Assembly: GCF_042879035.1 (NCBI RefSeq)
Contig: NZ_JBIAOU010000002.1
Span: 372,001 to 436,000 of the forward strand
Length of the DNA: 64,000 nucleotides
Direction of reading: 5' to 3'
DNA from: Rhodococcus_G sp042879035
GTDB taxonomy: Bacteria > Actinomycetota > Actinomycetes > Mycobacteriales > Mycobacteriaceae
The notes beneath the pieces are model-generated. The model ran no database searches. It had not been told where the DNA came from and worked only from the letters and a program-made list of their open reading frames with translations. The position numbers and the translations under genes were made by a program. Each line of letters opens with the position of its first letter. Position 1 is the stretch's first letter. Shown here in pieces: positions 23,559-30,984 of this stretch.

Positions 23559-23980
23559 TCAATTGAGGATCTCGCCACGCTCGCTCGAGAGAAGCGCCGA
23601 CAGCCGATCTCTCCAGGTCTGCAGCTGTTCGGGTGTCAGTCGCGTCCACTCGGTGATCTCTCCGACGACCCGCAGTGGGGCGCTACTGCGGTACGACCGA
23701 GTGGGGTTACCGGGGAACTTCTTGTCGGTCACGTCGGGTCGTTCTCGAACTCCCCGGTCGGCTCCACTGCGTAAACCCGTGGAATTGCGTCACTCTCCGA
23801 GAGTTCTGCAGCGATCTCCGCAGCGAGGCCGGCTCCGTCAACGACGGCGGTGAAGTAGATGTGGTTCATCACGATCTCGGGACGGTAGTTCGACGGCCGG
23901 CCTGCGGTGAGGAACTCACCCACGTGCAGGTCCGCGATCGTGCCATGGAAGAACGGTCCCTCATCGAGCTGTCCGGACAC
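23559..23980 (-). pseudogene. arr: Rifampicin ADP-ribosyltransferase (arr) broken by one frameshift
   Basis: The first frame, from a GTG at 23980 with GAGAGG upstream, reads FFHGTIADLHVGEFLTAG, SNYRPEI, HIYFTAVVDGAG and VYAVEPTGEFENDP, the Arr fold. It then hits TGA near 23729. The next frame continues exactly where Arr should: TDKKFPGNPTRSYRSSAPL, VVGEITEWTRLTPEQLQTW, ending LLSSERGEILN at a TGA (23559-23561). One missing base near 23731-23735 (expected about GACCCGAACGTGACC) explains it. An intact copy would be about 140 residues and would inactivate rifampicin by ADP-ribosylation at a hydroxyl. As written, the truncated product lacks half the enzyme. A sequencing error is the alternative explanation. 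Confidence 0.88.
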
Positions 23981-24123
23981 CTGTGATCCTCTCGTCAACC
24001 TGGTGGGAGGAGCGAGTCTGCCGCATCACCCGGGCCTCGGCCAGCCATGATGACGAAGTCGCCGACCACCTTGACGAATGGCCGACAAGGGTGGCCGTTC
24101 ACACACCCCGCCTGAGGCCCTGC

Positions 24124-24129
24124 TACAGT
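24124..24129 (+). promoter_or_regulatory. -10 element of the aro leader transcript
   Basis: TACAGT lies 7 nt before the leader-peptide ATG, placing the transcription start at or next to that ATG. The leader ORF is therefore probably translated from a leaderless mRNA. Inferred from spacing only. Confidence 0.5.
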
Positions 24130-24136
24130 GGCCGCC

Positions 24137-24205
24137 ATGCAGCGCGCATATTTCTGGTTTAGCAGGCCGGCCCCGGGTGGGTCGGTCGGCGTAACCGCGC
24201 GCTGA
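24137..24205 (+). promoter_or_regulatory. Aromatic amino-acid leader peptide ORF upstream of DAHP synthase
   Basis: ATG to TGA encodes 22 residues, MQRAYFWFSRPAPGGS and a short tail, with Tyr-Phe-Trp-Phe at positions 5-8. Four consecutive aromatic codons just before an aromatic pathway gene is the hallmark of a ribosome-mediated attenuator: stalling at these codons when Phe, Tyr or Trp tRNA is uncharged would change RNA folding. A comparable leader, aroR, is described ahead of a DAHP synthase gene in Corynebacterium glutamicum. A hairpin (24217-24238) follows. The DAHP synthase ATG is 94 bp after the leader stop. Confidence 0.8.
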
Positions 24206-24216
24206 CTTCTCCACCC

Positions 24217-24238
24217 CGAGCCGGAACAGACCGGCTCG
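24217..24238 (+). promoter_or_regulatory. Hairpin in the DAHP synthase leader (attenuator element)
   Basis: CGAGCCGG and CCGGCTCG form a perfect 8-bp stem with a 6-nt loop, 11 bp after the leader-peptide stop. It has no T-run, so it could act as a Rho-linked or translational switch rather than a classical terminator. Confidence 0.55.
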
Positions 24239-24299
24239 CGGATGCAATCACGTCTCCTGGGTCGGCCTCCACCAAGCAGCCACCAGAACAGGACGACTG

Positions 24300-25397
24300 A
24301 TGACCCTCACGATTGACACCGCCCGCGACCTCGACGACCAGCGGACGATCTCGATCTCCCCGCTCGCCGCGCCGCGTGAGATCCGCGCCGAGCACCCCGC
24401 CGACGAGGCCGTGGCCGCCACCGTTCGCGCTGGTCGCGCCGCCACCGTCGACATCCTGACCGGTCGGGACGACCGGCTGATGGTCGTCGTCGGGCCGTGC
24501 TCGGTGCACGACACCGAGGCCGCGACGGACTACGCGCGGCGGCTCGCGGCGAAGGCCGCGGAGCACCGCGACAACCTGCACGTCGTGATGCGGGTGTACT
24601 TCGAGAAGCCGCGCACCACGCTGGGCTGGAAGGGTCTGATCAACGACCCGCATCTGGACGGCACCTTCGACATCAACACCGGCCTGCGGATCGGCCGCAA
24701 GCTGCTCGTCGACATCACCGAACTCGGGCTGCCCGTCGGCTGCGAGTTCCTCGACCCGATCACCCCGCAGTACATCGCCGACCTGGTCAGCTACGGCTCG
24801 ATCGGTGCCCGCACCGCCGCCAGCCAGGTGCACCGGCAGCTGTGCAGTGCGCTGTCGATGCCGGTCGGCATCAAGAACTCCACCGAGGGCGACGTGCAGG
24901 TGGCGGTCGACGGCACCCGCGCCGCCGGCGCCAGTCACGTCTTCCCGGGCACCGACCTCGACGGGCACTCCGCGCTGATCCGCACCGTCGGCAACCCCGA
25001 CTGCCACGTCATCCTGCGCGGCAGCAGCGCCGGCCCGAACTACGATCGCGAGTCCGTCGCGGACACCCTTGCGCGTCTTGGGAAGTCGGGTCTGCCGGAG
25101 CGTGTCGTGATCGACGCGAGCCACGGCAACAGCCAGAAGAACCACGAGCGTCAGGTCGACGTGGTCACCGACATCGCGTCGCGGATCGCGGCGGGGGAGA
25201 AGGGCGTCGTCGGCATCATGCTCGAGAGCTTCATCGAGGCCGGACGTCAGGACCTCACGCTCGGCAAGGCGGACGAGCTGACCTACGGGCGGTCCATCAC
25301 CGACGCCTGCATCGACTGGAACACCACTGCCGCGCAGCTGGACCGCCTCGCCGAGGCGGTCGTCACCGCACGCCGCGCGTCCGGAACTGCACGCTGA
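24300..25397 (+). CDS. aroG: 3-deoxy-D-arabino-heptulosonate-7-phosphate (DAHP) synthase, type I
   Basis: A 365-residue type I-alpha DAHP synthase, condensing PEP with erythrose-4-phosphate in the first step of the shikimate pathway. Family motifs: VVVGPCSVHDTEAA (about 60-74), MRVYFEKPRTTLGWKGLINDP (PEP site), GCEFLDPITPQY, SYGSIGARTAASQVHR, FPGTDLDGH, ILRGSSAGPNY, and the metal-binding DASHGNSQKNH. An E. coli-like AroF/AroG/AroH type, distinct from the plant-like type II enzyme found in mycobacteria. The N-terminal extension (about 45 residues) is where such enzymes bind feedback inhibitors. Expression is probably attenuated via the leader peptide at 24137. Its 3' end overlaps the convergent AlkB-like gene by 35 bp. 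Confidence 0.93.
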   Translation: MTLTIDTARDLDDQRTISISPLAAPREIRAEHPADEAVAATVRAGRAATVDILTGRDDRLMVVVGPCSVHDTEAATDYARRLAAKAAEHRDNLHVVMRVYFEKPRTTLGWKGLINDPHLDGTFDINTGLRIGRKLLVDITELGLPVGCEFLDPITPQYIADLVSYGSIGARTAASQVHRQLCSALSMPVGIKNSTEGDVQVAVDGTRAAGASHVFPGTDLDGHSALIRTVGNPDCHVILRGSSAGPNYDRESVADTLARLGKSGLPERVVIDASHGNSQKNHERQVDVVTDIASRIAAGEKGVVGIMLESFIEAGRQDLTLGKADELTYGRSITDACIDWNTTAAQLDRLAEAVVTARRASGTAR

Positions 25398-25995
25398 TCC
25401 GCGGGCCGGTGGGACGCGTCGTCTTCGGGACGGCGTGCTCCCAGGTGCGCTGACACGATCCGCCCATCACGATCGGGTCGCCGTGGCCGAGGGCGAACCT
25501 GAGCACCTCGCCACCGCCGCGGGGTCGCAGGGTCAGTGGGCGCGCCGCACCGAGGGACAGGATGGCGACCATCGTGTCCTCGGTGGCGCTGCGGCCGATG
25601 GTGTCGCCGTGCCACGCGACGCTGTCGTGGCCGTCGCGATACCAGCACAGGCCGGCGGTGGCGAACGGTTCCCCCAGCTCGGGCAGGTAGTGGCGGCTGA
25701 GCAGATCGCGCGCCTCGTCCAGCAGCGGGTCGGGGAGCGGGGCGTCCTCGTCGTAGAACGCCACCAGCCGCGGCACGTCGACGACGCGGTCGTACATCTG
25801 CCTGCGTTCGGCCCGCCAGTGCGCGGCGTCCGCGAGGTGGGTGAACAGCGCGTCGGATCCGCTGAGCCAACCGGGGAGGACGTCGACCCACGCGCCGGCG
25901 GTGAGGTGGCGTCGGCGCATCCCGTCGGCGAGCGGTCCGAACCGCGCGCCGTCGGTGGGGTCGTCGAACAGTGACGCCTGCAGGGAAAGCTCCAC
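25363..25995 (-). CDS. AlkB-like Fe(II)/2-oxoglutarate dioxygenase
   Basis: A 210-residue AlkB-family protein. The iron ligands are His and Asp of AWHGDTIG and the distal His of RTWEHAVPKT; the 2-oxoglutarate-binding Arg is in ISVQFRTR at the C-terminus. AGLCWYRDGHDSVAWH is the characteristic lead-in. Members demethylate alkylated nucleic acid bases oxidatively, while this actinobacterial subgroup has unproven substrates. A perfect 11-bp dyad (26010-26035) lies just upstream of the start and may control it. It overlaps the end of the DAHP synthase gene. Confidence 0.88.
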   Translation of the reverse strand: MELSLQASLFDDPTDGARFGPLADGMRRRHLTAGAWVDVLPGWLSGSDALFTHLADAAHWRAERRQMYDRVVDVPRLVAFYDEDAPLPDPLLDEARDLLSRHYLPELGEPFATAGLCWYRDGHDSVAWHGDTIGRSATEDTMVAILSLGAARPLTLRPRGGGEVLRFALGHGDPIVMGGSCQRTWEHAVPKTTRPTGPRISVQFRTRGVR

Positions 25996-26009
25996 GGCGC
26001 CATCCTACG

Positions 26010-26035
26010 AGTGATCGAACACGAGTTCGATCACT
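26010..26035. promoter_or_regulatory. Perfect 11-bp dyad between AlkB-like and MerR-HEAT genes
   Basis: AGTGATCGAAC and GTTCGATCACT with a 4-nt spacer. It begins 15 bp upstream of the AlkB-like start and overlaps the stop codon of the MerR-HEAT gene. Its balanced base composition suits an operator as well as a terminator; I cannot decide between them. Confidence 0.6.
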
Positions 26036-27020
26036 CTCCGCGCCGGGTGGCGATCGCCGCCGCGGTGGCCGCGACGGTCCGGTCGGCGTCCCGGGTCAGC
26101 GCAGCCAGTGCCGCGACGGCCGCCGGCCCCGGAATCTCGGCCAGCGCCTGCGTGATTCGCAGGCGCGCAGCCGGCTCGGAGGCGTCGAGCGCGCCGCGCA
26201 GAGCCGAGACGATGTCCTCGCCCGACCCCGAGGTCTCCGCGAGCAGTCCCAGCGTCTCGGCGGCCTCGACGTCCCGCCGCCCCTCGACGGCCATCTCGAG
26301 GAGGGCGGGGATCGCGTCGGCGTCGCCTCGTGCACCGAGTGTGATCGCCACCCGGTCCCGCACGTCGCGGTCGGGGTCGTCCAGCACGTGCCGCAGCAGG
26401 GCGGTCGCCTCCGCGGTGCGCACGGCTCCCAGAGCGGCGACGGCGCGGCGCCGGACGTCGACGGAATCCGATTCGAGCCCGGCGGCCAGGCCGCCGAGTC
26501 CGTCACCGCCGGACCGGGCCAGCGACCAGCGCAGCGCACCGGCCACGTTCGGGTCGTCCTCGGCGAGCGCCGCCTCGACGAGCGCGTCGACGGGCAACTC
26601 GGCGTCCTGCGAGAGGACCGCCTGCTGCCGGCGCGCCTCGAACTCCGACTCGAGGCCGCGCAGCAGGGTGACGATCCTCAGCACGTCACCCCACTGCGCG
26701 GGCGCGGCGGCGTCCACCCGCTCGAGCCGCGTCAGCAGTTCCTGCTCGGCCGCGATCCGCTGCCGGGTGTGCCGGACCAGTTCGCCGATCAGCTCGGACG
26801 GTGCGAAGCCGGGCTCGTCCAGTGCCCGGCGCGCGTCGTCCAGCGACAGCCCCAGCGTCCGCAGGCTCTCCACGTGGAAGAGCCGGCGGATGTCGTCGGG
26901 CGAGTACTCGCGGTACCCGCCGGACGTGCGTCCGGTGGGCTGCACGAGCCCCAACCGGTCGTAGTGACGCAACATGCGCGCACTCACCCCGGAGCGCCGC
27001 GACACCTCACCGATCAGCAT
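26031..27020 (-). CDS. MerR-family regulator with C-terminal HEAT repeats
   Basis: A 329-residue protein. Residues 1-70 are a MerR helix-turn-helix: MLIGEVSRRSGVSARMLRHYDRLG, GYREYSPDDIRRLFHVESLR, LSLDDARRAL. A linker coiled coil covers about 80-130. Residues about 145-325 are alpha-solenoid HEAT repeats (VRRRAVAALGAVRTAEATALLR, VRDRVAITLGARGDADAIPALL, ARLRITQALAEIPGPAAVAALAAL). A HEAT array in place of a small-molecule domain suggests that the regulator responds to a protein partner or acts as a scaffold. It follows a separate HEAT protein gene by 9 bp, probably one operon. Confidence 0.85.
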   Translation of the reverse strand: MLIGEVSRRSGVSARMLRHYDRLGLVQPTGRTSGGYREYSPDDIRRLFHVESLRTLGLSLDDARRALDEPGFAPSELIGELVRHTRQRIAAEQELLTRLERVDAAAPAQWGDVLRIVTLLRGLESEFEARRQQAVLSQDAELPVDALVEAALAEDDPNVAGALRWSLARSGGDGLGGLAAGLESDSVDVRRRAVAALGAVRTAEATALLRHVLDDPDRDVRDRVAITLGARGDADAIPALLEMAVEGRRDVEAAETLGLLAETSGSGEDIVSALRGALDASEPAARLRITQALAEIPGPAAVAALAALTRDADRTVAATAAAIATRRGE

Positions 27021-27029
27021 GCGTCCCTC

Positions 27030-27662
27030 CTACGCCTGCGGCCCCGCGACCGCAACACGTTTGGCCTCCTCGACGGCGAATCCGCTGTCGGGGTCGGCGC
27101 GCAGCCGCTCCGTCGCGTCCGCGTGCGCGCGGACCCGCGGGTCGGGGTGCGTGCGCGCGGCGTCCAGGGGGCTCGAGGCGGCCTCGTCGAGTGCCGCCAG
27201 AGCGCGGCTCAGGCTCAGCTGCATGTCCCCGTCACCCCGGCCGAGTGCTGTTACGAGAGTGCTTGCCAGCGCGCCCTTCTCGTCGTCGGGAACCAGGGCC
27301 ACGGCGGCCCGCCACGCGCTGCGTGCGACCTCGTGGTCGGGGTCGTGCAGCATCGTCGACACCACCGGCCAGGCGCGCCGGTCGCCGATCTTCGACAGCG
27401 TGTGCAGTGCCTGACTGCGGGCCTGCGGCGACACCGATCCGAGCTCGTCGAGCAGCCTCGGTACGGTGAGCTGGGCGGGCCGGCGGCACAGCGCCCACGT
27501 CAGCATGTCGCGGACGAAGAAGTCGGGCTCGACCGCGCACCTGGCGACGAGGGTCTCGACGAGGGCCGGGTCGTCGTGCGTGCCTGCGGCCAGTGCCGCC
27601 CGCAGTCGGGTGGACGAGCGGGGGTCGGTCAACGCGGCGTTCAGATGGCGTGTGGTGTTCAT
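27030..27662 (-). CDS. HEAT-repeat protein, partner of the MerR-HEAT regulator
   Basis: A 210-residue all-helical protein with about four HEAT units, for example ALVETLVARCAVEPDFFVRDML, QLTVPRLLDELGSVSPQARSQAL and AWPVVSTMLHDPDHEVARSAW. It has no signal peptide, membrane span or catalytic motif. The ATG is preceded by AAGGAGGTGG. The next gene, 9 bp downstream, is the MerR-HEAT regulator with the same repeat class, so the two proteins may interact. Such pairs recur in actinobacteria but I know of no established function. Confidence 0.82.
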   Translation of the reverse strand: MNTTRHLNAALTDPRSSTRLRAALAAGTHDDPALVETLVARCAVEPDFFVRDMLTWALCRRPAQLTVPRLLDELGSVSPQARSQALHTLSKIGDRRAWPVVSTMLHDPDHEVARSAWRAAVALVPDDEKGALASTLVTALGRGDGDMQLSLSRALAALDEAASSPLDAARTHPDPRVRAHADATERLRADPDSGFAVEEAKRVAVAGPQA

Positions 27663-27744
27663 GGTCTGCCACCTCCTTCGGCGACCAGTGAAGTGCTTGT
27701 CACGGTGTCAAGGTCAAGCGCGACCCGCCGAGGGCGAGAAACCA

Positions 27745-27779
27745 CGAGGCGCCGCCGGGATGATCCCGACGGCGCCTCG
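27745..27779. terminator. Terminator after the SDR/oxidoreductase/SnoaL operon
   Basis: A 17-position stem with a single mismatch (10 bp, one C/A mismatch, 6 bp) and a 1-nt apex, located 31 bp beyond the SnoaL stop on the minus strand. Confidence 0.8.
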
Positions 27780-27809
27780 CCATCGCCTCTGGGGCGAACC
27801 ACCTACGTG

Positions 27810-28238
27810 TCAGCTGTCGATGCGGAGTCGTTCCAGGCGGAACGATCGAATCCGCCACACTCCGTCCTGCCGTTCGTAGTTCTCGTGGTAGTGGCCGTAG
27901 CCGCCCATGGTCGTCGGCCCCGCCGGGGAGTCGCGCTCGAGGATGTCCGACATGGCCCACACGCCCGTCGCGGAGTCCGGACCGGTGATCTCGATCTCCG
28001 GGGCGTGCAGGTGGTGCACGCTCCGTACCTCGCCCATGCCGGCGACGAGTCCCTGCACGATCGCGGCCCGACCCTCCCAGCGGAGATTCGCCTCGGGCGC
28101 TTCGAGCGTGGCATCGACCGTGAAGCAGTCCCCGAAATCGTCCCACCGCTTGGTGTCCAGGAAGCGCGCGACACTGGCACGCATCCTCTTGATCGATTCG
28201 ATGGCCAGCAACTGCTGCAGTTGGTCGTCCGAGTTCAT
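27810..28238 (-). CDS. SnoaL/NTF2-like fold protein
   Basis: A 142-residue NTF2-like protein. LLAIESIKRMRASVARFLDTKRWDDF is the typical N-terminal helical region, followed by FTVDATLEAPE, the pocket region SVHHLHAPEIEITGPDSATGVWAM and the closing YGHYHENYERQDGVWRIRSFRLERLR. In this subgroup (bile-acid 7-alpha-dehydratase and aromatic hydroxylase small-subunit-like) enzymes often work as dehydratases or isomerases. It is the last gene of an operon with an SDR and a Gfo/Idh/MocA oxidoreductase, suggesting catabolism of a ring or polyol compound. Catalytic His residues are plausible in HHLH but the reaction is unknown. Confidence 0.82.
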   Translation of the reverse strand: MNSDDQLQQLLAIESIKRMRASVARFLDTKRWDDFGDCFTVDATLEAPEANLRWEGRAAIVQGLVAGMGEVRSVHHLHAPEIEITGPDSATGVWAMSDILERDSPAGPTTMGGYGHYHENYERQDGVWRIRSFRLERLRIDS

Positions 28239-28249
28239 GCGGCCCTCGC

Positions 28250-29335
28250 TCACTGGTTGCGAATGTCCTGGCGTGCACCGGTTTCGGCGGCACGCTCGAT
28301 GGCGTCGAGCAAACGGTGGCGCTGGAGGCCGTGCGCGAAGTCCGGTGCCTGCCCGTTGCCCTCGGTGAGGTCTGCGCGGATACGGTCGTACGCGTGGGCC
28401 ATGGCGTGCGCGGGGCCGACCAGATCCGCGTGGCTCTCGTAGCTGTCGGGAACCGGCAGTTCGCTCAGCTCGGCATCGCCGCGCGCACCCCGGATGGTCA
28501 CCGGGTTGGCCAGCGTGGCCCCGGTGCCCTCGATCCGAAGGTGACCCTCCGTGCCGTTGATCTCCCACAGCAACTTGCTGGAGTGGTCGTTGACGCCCCG
28601 GAGATGGAGCGAAGCGACCGCGCCACCGGTGAGGGTGCCCGTCACGGCGATCTCGTCCTCCGCCGTGGCGGTCACGAGCTGACCGGATTCGGTGTTGAGC
28701 ACCTTGGGGTGCCGCACCGCGGTGGTGGCGTTCAGGCTGGTGAGGTCGCCGACGATGTAGCTGAACGAGTCCACGAGGTGGCCGAAGACGATCGACAGCA
28801 GGGTCGCGCCGTTGGACTTGTCGAGCAGGTACTCGGTGCGAGTCCCGACCGGCCCACCCCACGGGCCCGACGTCGCGATCAGACTGGTGGAGATCACCTC
28901 GCCGACGAATCCGTCGGCGATCAGGTCCTTCAGGTAGCGCACCGCGGGGGCAGCCGTGCTCTGGAAGCCGACGTACGAGCGCTTGCCCTCGGCGGCGGCG
29001 GCCAGTTCTTCGGCCTCGGCAACCCCGTTGGCGAGGGGCCATTCGCACAGCACCGGCTTCCCCGCGGCCAGGGCCTCGAGGACGAGCTCCCGGTGATGGG
29101 GGACCTTGACCGCCACCACCACGAGGTCGACCTCGTCGCTGCGAGCGAGATCCGCGACGCTCGAGAATGCCAACGGCACCCCGTACTTCTCGGCCGCGGC
29201 CTGCGCCGATTCGGGGGAACTCGTCGCCACCGCGCGGAGTTCGAAGCCCTCGACGGCCCGCAGCGCGGGCAGATGCGAGTACGACGCCCAGCTTCCCGCC
29301 GCGCTCAGGCCGACCACACCAACTCTTACTGTCAT
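28250..29335 (-). CDS. Gfo/Idh/MocA-family NAD(P)-dependent oxidoreductase
   Basis: A 361-residue protein. The N-terminal Rossmann fold begins VRVGVVGLSAAGSWASYSHLPAL (G-x-G-x-x-G variant with serine) and continues with VDLVVVAVKVPHH and the family signature CEWPLANGVAEA (EKPL variant). The C-terminal alpha/beta domain contains SIVFGHLVDSFSYIVGDL, with His/Asp in the usual catalytic area. The EKP lysine is replaced by Trp, which may affect dehydrogenase activity. I use the ATG at 29335; an ATG at 29350 is possible. It lies 81 bp after the SDR and 11 bp before SnoaL, all three probably one transcript. Confidence 0.85.
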   Translation of the reverse strand: MTVRVGVVGLSAAGSWASYSHLPALRAVEGFELRAVATSSPESAQAAAEKYGVPLAFSSVADLARSDEVDLVVVAVKVPHHRELVLEALAAGKPVLCEWPLANGVAEAEELAAAAEGKRSYVGFQSTAAPAVRYLKDLIADGFVGEVISTSLIATSGPWGGPVGTRTEYLLDKSNGATLLSIVFGHLVDSFSYIVGDLTSLNATTAVRHPKVLNTESGQLVTATAEDEIAVTGTLTGGAVASLHLRGVNDHSSKLLWEINGTEGHLRIEGTGATLANPVTIRGARGDAELSELPVPDSYESHADLVGPAHAMAHAYDRIRADLTEGNGQAPDFAHGLQRHRLLDAIERAAETGARQDIRNQ

Positions 29336-29416
29336 GTTTTCTGTACCCATCCGTTCGATAAGGTTGCCGGTTTTCCGGCAGTCACGCTTGTGGTTCGGGG
29401 AACTCCGAGGGAGGTG

Positions 29417-30226
29417 TCATTCGTAGACGCCGATCTTGTCGGCGGACTCGAACCCCACATGGAAGCGGCCGCCGTCGATGCGGAACACCGAGCCGTTGAT
29501 CCATCGCGCGTCGGGGCCGAGGAGATAGAGCACGGCGCTCGCGATGTCCGACGGGAGTCCGAGACGACCCATCGGGACGAGCCGGCTCTCCGCGGCTTCG
29601 CGGTCGCCGCTCCAGATCGTTCCGGCGAGATCGGTCTTGATGATGCCGGGTTCGATGGCGTTGACCGTGACACCGCGCGGTCCGAGTTCGCGTGAGAGCG
29701 TGAAGGTCAGACCTTCGAGTGCGAGCTTGCCGGCGGTGTAGACACCCGCCAGTTCGTGGACGCGTCGCGCACCGAGCGACGAGATGTTGACGATCGCCGA
29801 ACCGTCCGGGAGACCGGCCGCCACGGCTGCCTGGACGATCGACACGGCCGGCCAGGTGTTGGACAGGATCGTCGTCGCGAAGGCTTCCCGGTCGCAGTCC
29901 AGGACCCGTCCCGAATGTGCGCTGGCCGCCGCGTTGTTGACCACGAAGTCGATTCGGCCGAACTCGGAAGTGCAGGCACCGACCAGCTTCGCGGGGAAGT
30001 CGGGGTCGGTGAAGTCGCCCTGAACCCCGATCGCCGAGCCGCCGGCCTCCCGGATCTCCTTCACCGCGAGATCCAGAACCTCCTGATCGCGCCCGTTGAG
30101 GACCACCGACGCGCCTCGTGCTGCGAGTTGCCCGACCACGGCGCGTCCGATGCCGCGCGACCCCCCGGTGACCACTGCCGCCTTGCCGCTGAACCAGCCG
30201 TCGACGTCCTGGTGTGCATGCCCCAT
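29417..30226 (-). CDS. Short-chain dehydrogenase/reductase
   Basis: A 269-residue classical SDR: cofactor motif VTGGSRGIGRAV, VVNNAAASAHSG (NNAG variant), catalytic Ser in IVNISSLG, Tyr/Lys in YTAGKLALEG, and GVTVNAIEPGIIKTDL after the active site. The ATG start follows AAGGAG 7 nt upstream. First gene of the SDR - Gfo/Idh/MocA - SnoaL operon. Substrate unknown. A possible operator dyad lies about 170 bp upstream (30393-30411). Confidence 0.9.
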   Translation of the reverse strand: MGHAHQDVDGWFSGKAAVVTGGSRGIGRAVVGQLAARGASVVLNGRDQEVLDLAVKEIREAGGSAIGVQGDFTDPDFPAKLVGACTSEFGRIDFVVNNAAASAHSGRVLDCDREAFATTILSNTWPAVSIVQAAVAAGLPDGSAIVNISSLGARRVHELAGVYTAGKLALEGLTFTLSRELGPRGVTVNAIEPGIIKTDLAGTIWSGDREAAESRLVPMGRLGLPSDIASAVLYLLGPDARWINGSVFRIDGGRFHVGFESADKIGVYE

Positions 30227-30392
30227 CAATCCGCTCCTTTGTCCTCGGTTGTTCCAGCCATCCGTACGGTCTTCAAGAGCGACGTCCGTTCGAGAGCAAC
30301 GTCTCTTCGAGTCCAAGGGGCCGCCTCGATCGAGAGCGCCGGCTTGGTCTCCGAGGGGAGGCTATAGACTCCGCGACCCCATGGATACCAAC

Positions 30393-30411
30393 CATTCCGC
30401 TGCACGGAATG
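30393..30411. promoter_or_regulatory. CATTCCG-N5-CGGAATG dyad upstream of the SDR operon
   Basis: A perfect 7-bp inverted repeat with a 5-nt spacer in the 286-bp divergent region between the SDR operon and the VOC gene. A TATAGAC -10-like hexamer is nearby at 30363. The form fits a dimeric regulator such as an IclR-family protein, but no such gene is present in the window. Confidence 0.5.
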
Positions 30412-30512
30412 CTGCAATCCCGGGGAGGGCACGGACGCCTCTTTCGCCGGAATGTGCGCGTGGTCGGGGCGAAGTCGGGTGATGTGTCGGAGTCCGGCGG
30501 TAGCGTCCGGGC

Positions 30513-30938
30513 ATGGGACACGAATTCCAGGTCACCTTCGATTCGCAGCGACCCCACGATCAGGCGAAGTGGTGGGCGCAGACGCTCGGCTGGGAGGTCG
30601 AGCCCAGTGACGAGGGCTTCATCCGCGGTCTGGTGGAGGCCGGACGGGCCCGAGAGGAGGACACGCTCGTCTACGACGGCGTCCTGGTGTGGAGGGTGGG
30701 CGCCGCGATCCGTGATCCCGAGCATCCCGATCGTCCCCGGGTCCTGTTCCAGCTCGTGCCCGAGGGCAAGACGGTGAAGAACCGGGTGCATCTCGACGTG
30801 CAGGTCGGGGACGACAGGCAGGCGGTCGCGGAGGCCCTGATCGCGCGCGGCGCGACGTTCCTCCACGACGGCGAGCAGGGACCGTTCCGGTGGATCACGT
30901 TGGCCGACCCCGAGGGCAACGAATTCTGCGTTTGCTGA
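30513..30938 (+). CDS. VOC-superfamily (glyoxalase-like) protein
   Basis: A 141-residue protein with the vicinal-oxygen-chelate fold: FQVTFDSQRPHDQAKWWAQTLGWEVE is the first beta-alpha-beta unit, VHLDVQVGDDRQAVAEALIARGATF the start of the second, and FRWITLADPEGNEFCVC the typical end. A metal ligand pattern (HD near residue 15, H in VHLDV, E in EGNEF) is present. This glyoxalase-like group in actinobacteria lacks a known substrate. Stands alone between divergent and convergent neighbours. Confidence 0.85.
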   Translation: MGHEFQVTFDSQRPHDQAKWWAQTLGWEVEPSDEGFIRGLVEAGRAREEDTLVYDGVLVWRVGAAIRDPEHPDRPRVLFQLVPEGKTVKNRVHLDVQVGDDRQAVAEALIARGATFLHDGEQGPFRWITLADPEGNEFCVC

Positions 30939-30984
30939 GGCCCTCTCGGATGCACCCTGCGCGACCGTCGTCCGACTGCAAGCC

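Noticed and set aside
23729..23998. The 89-codon first frame of arr as an intact small protein
   Set aside because: The missing half of Arr continues in the next frame with its family motifs, so truncation by frameshift is the better explanation.
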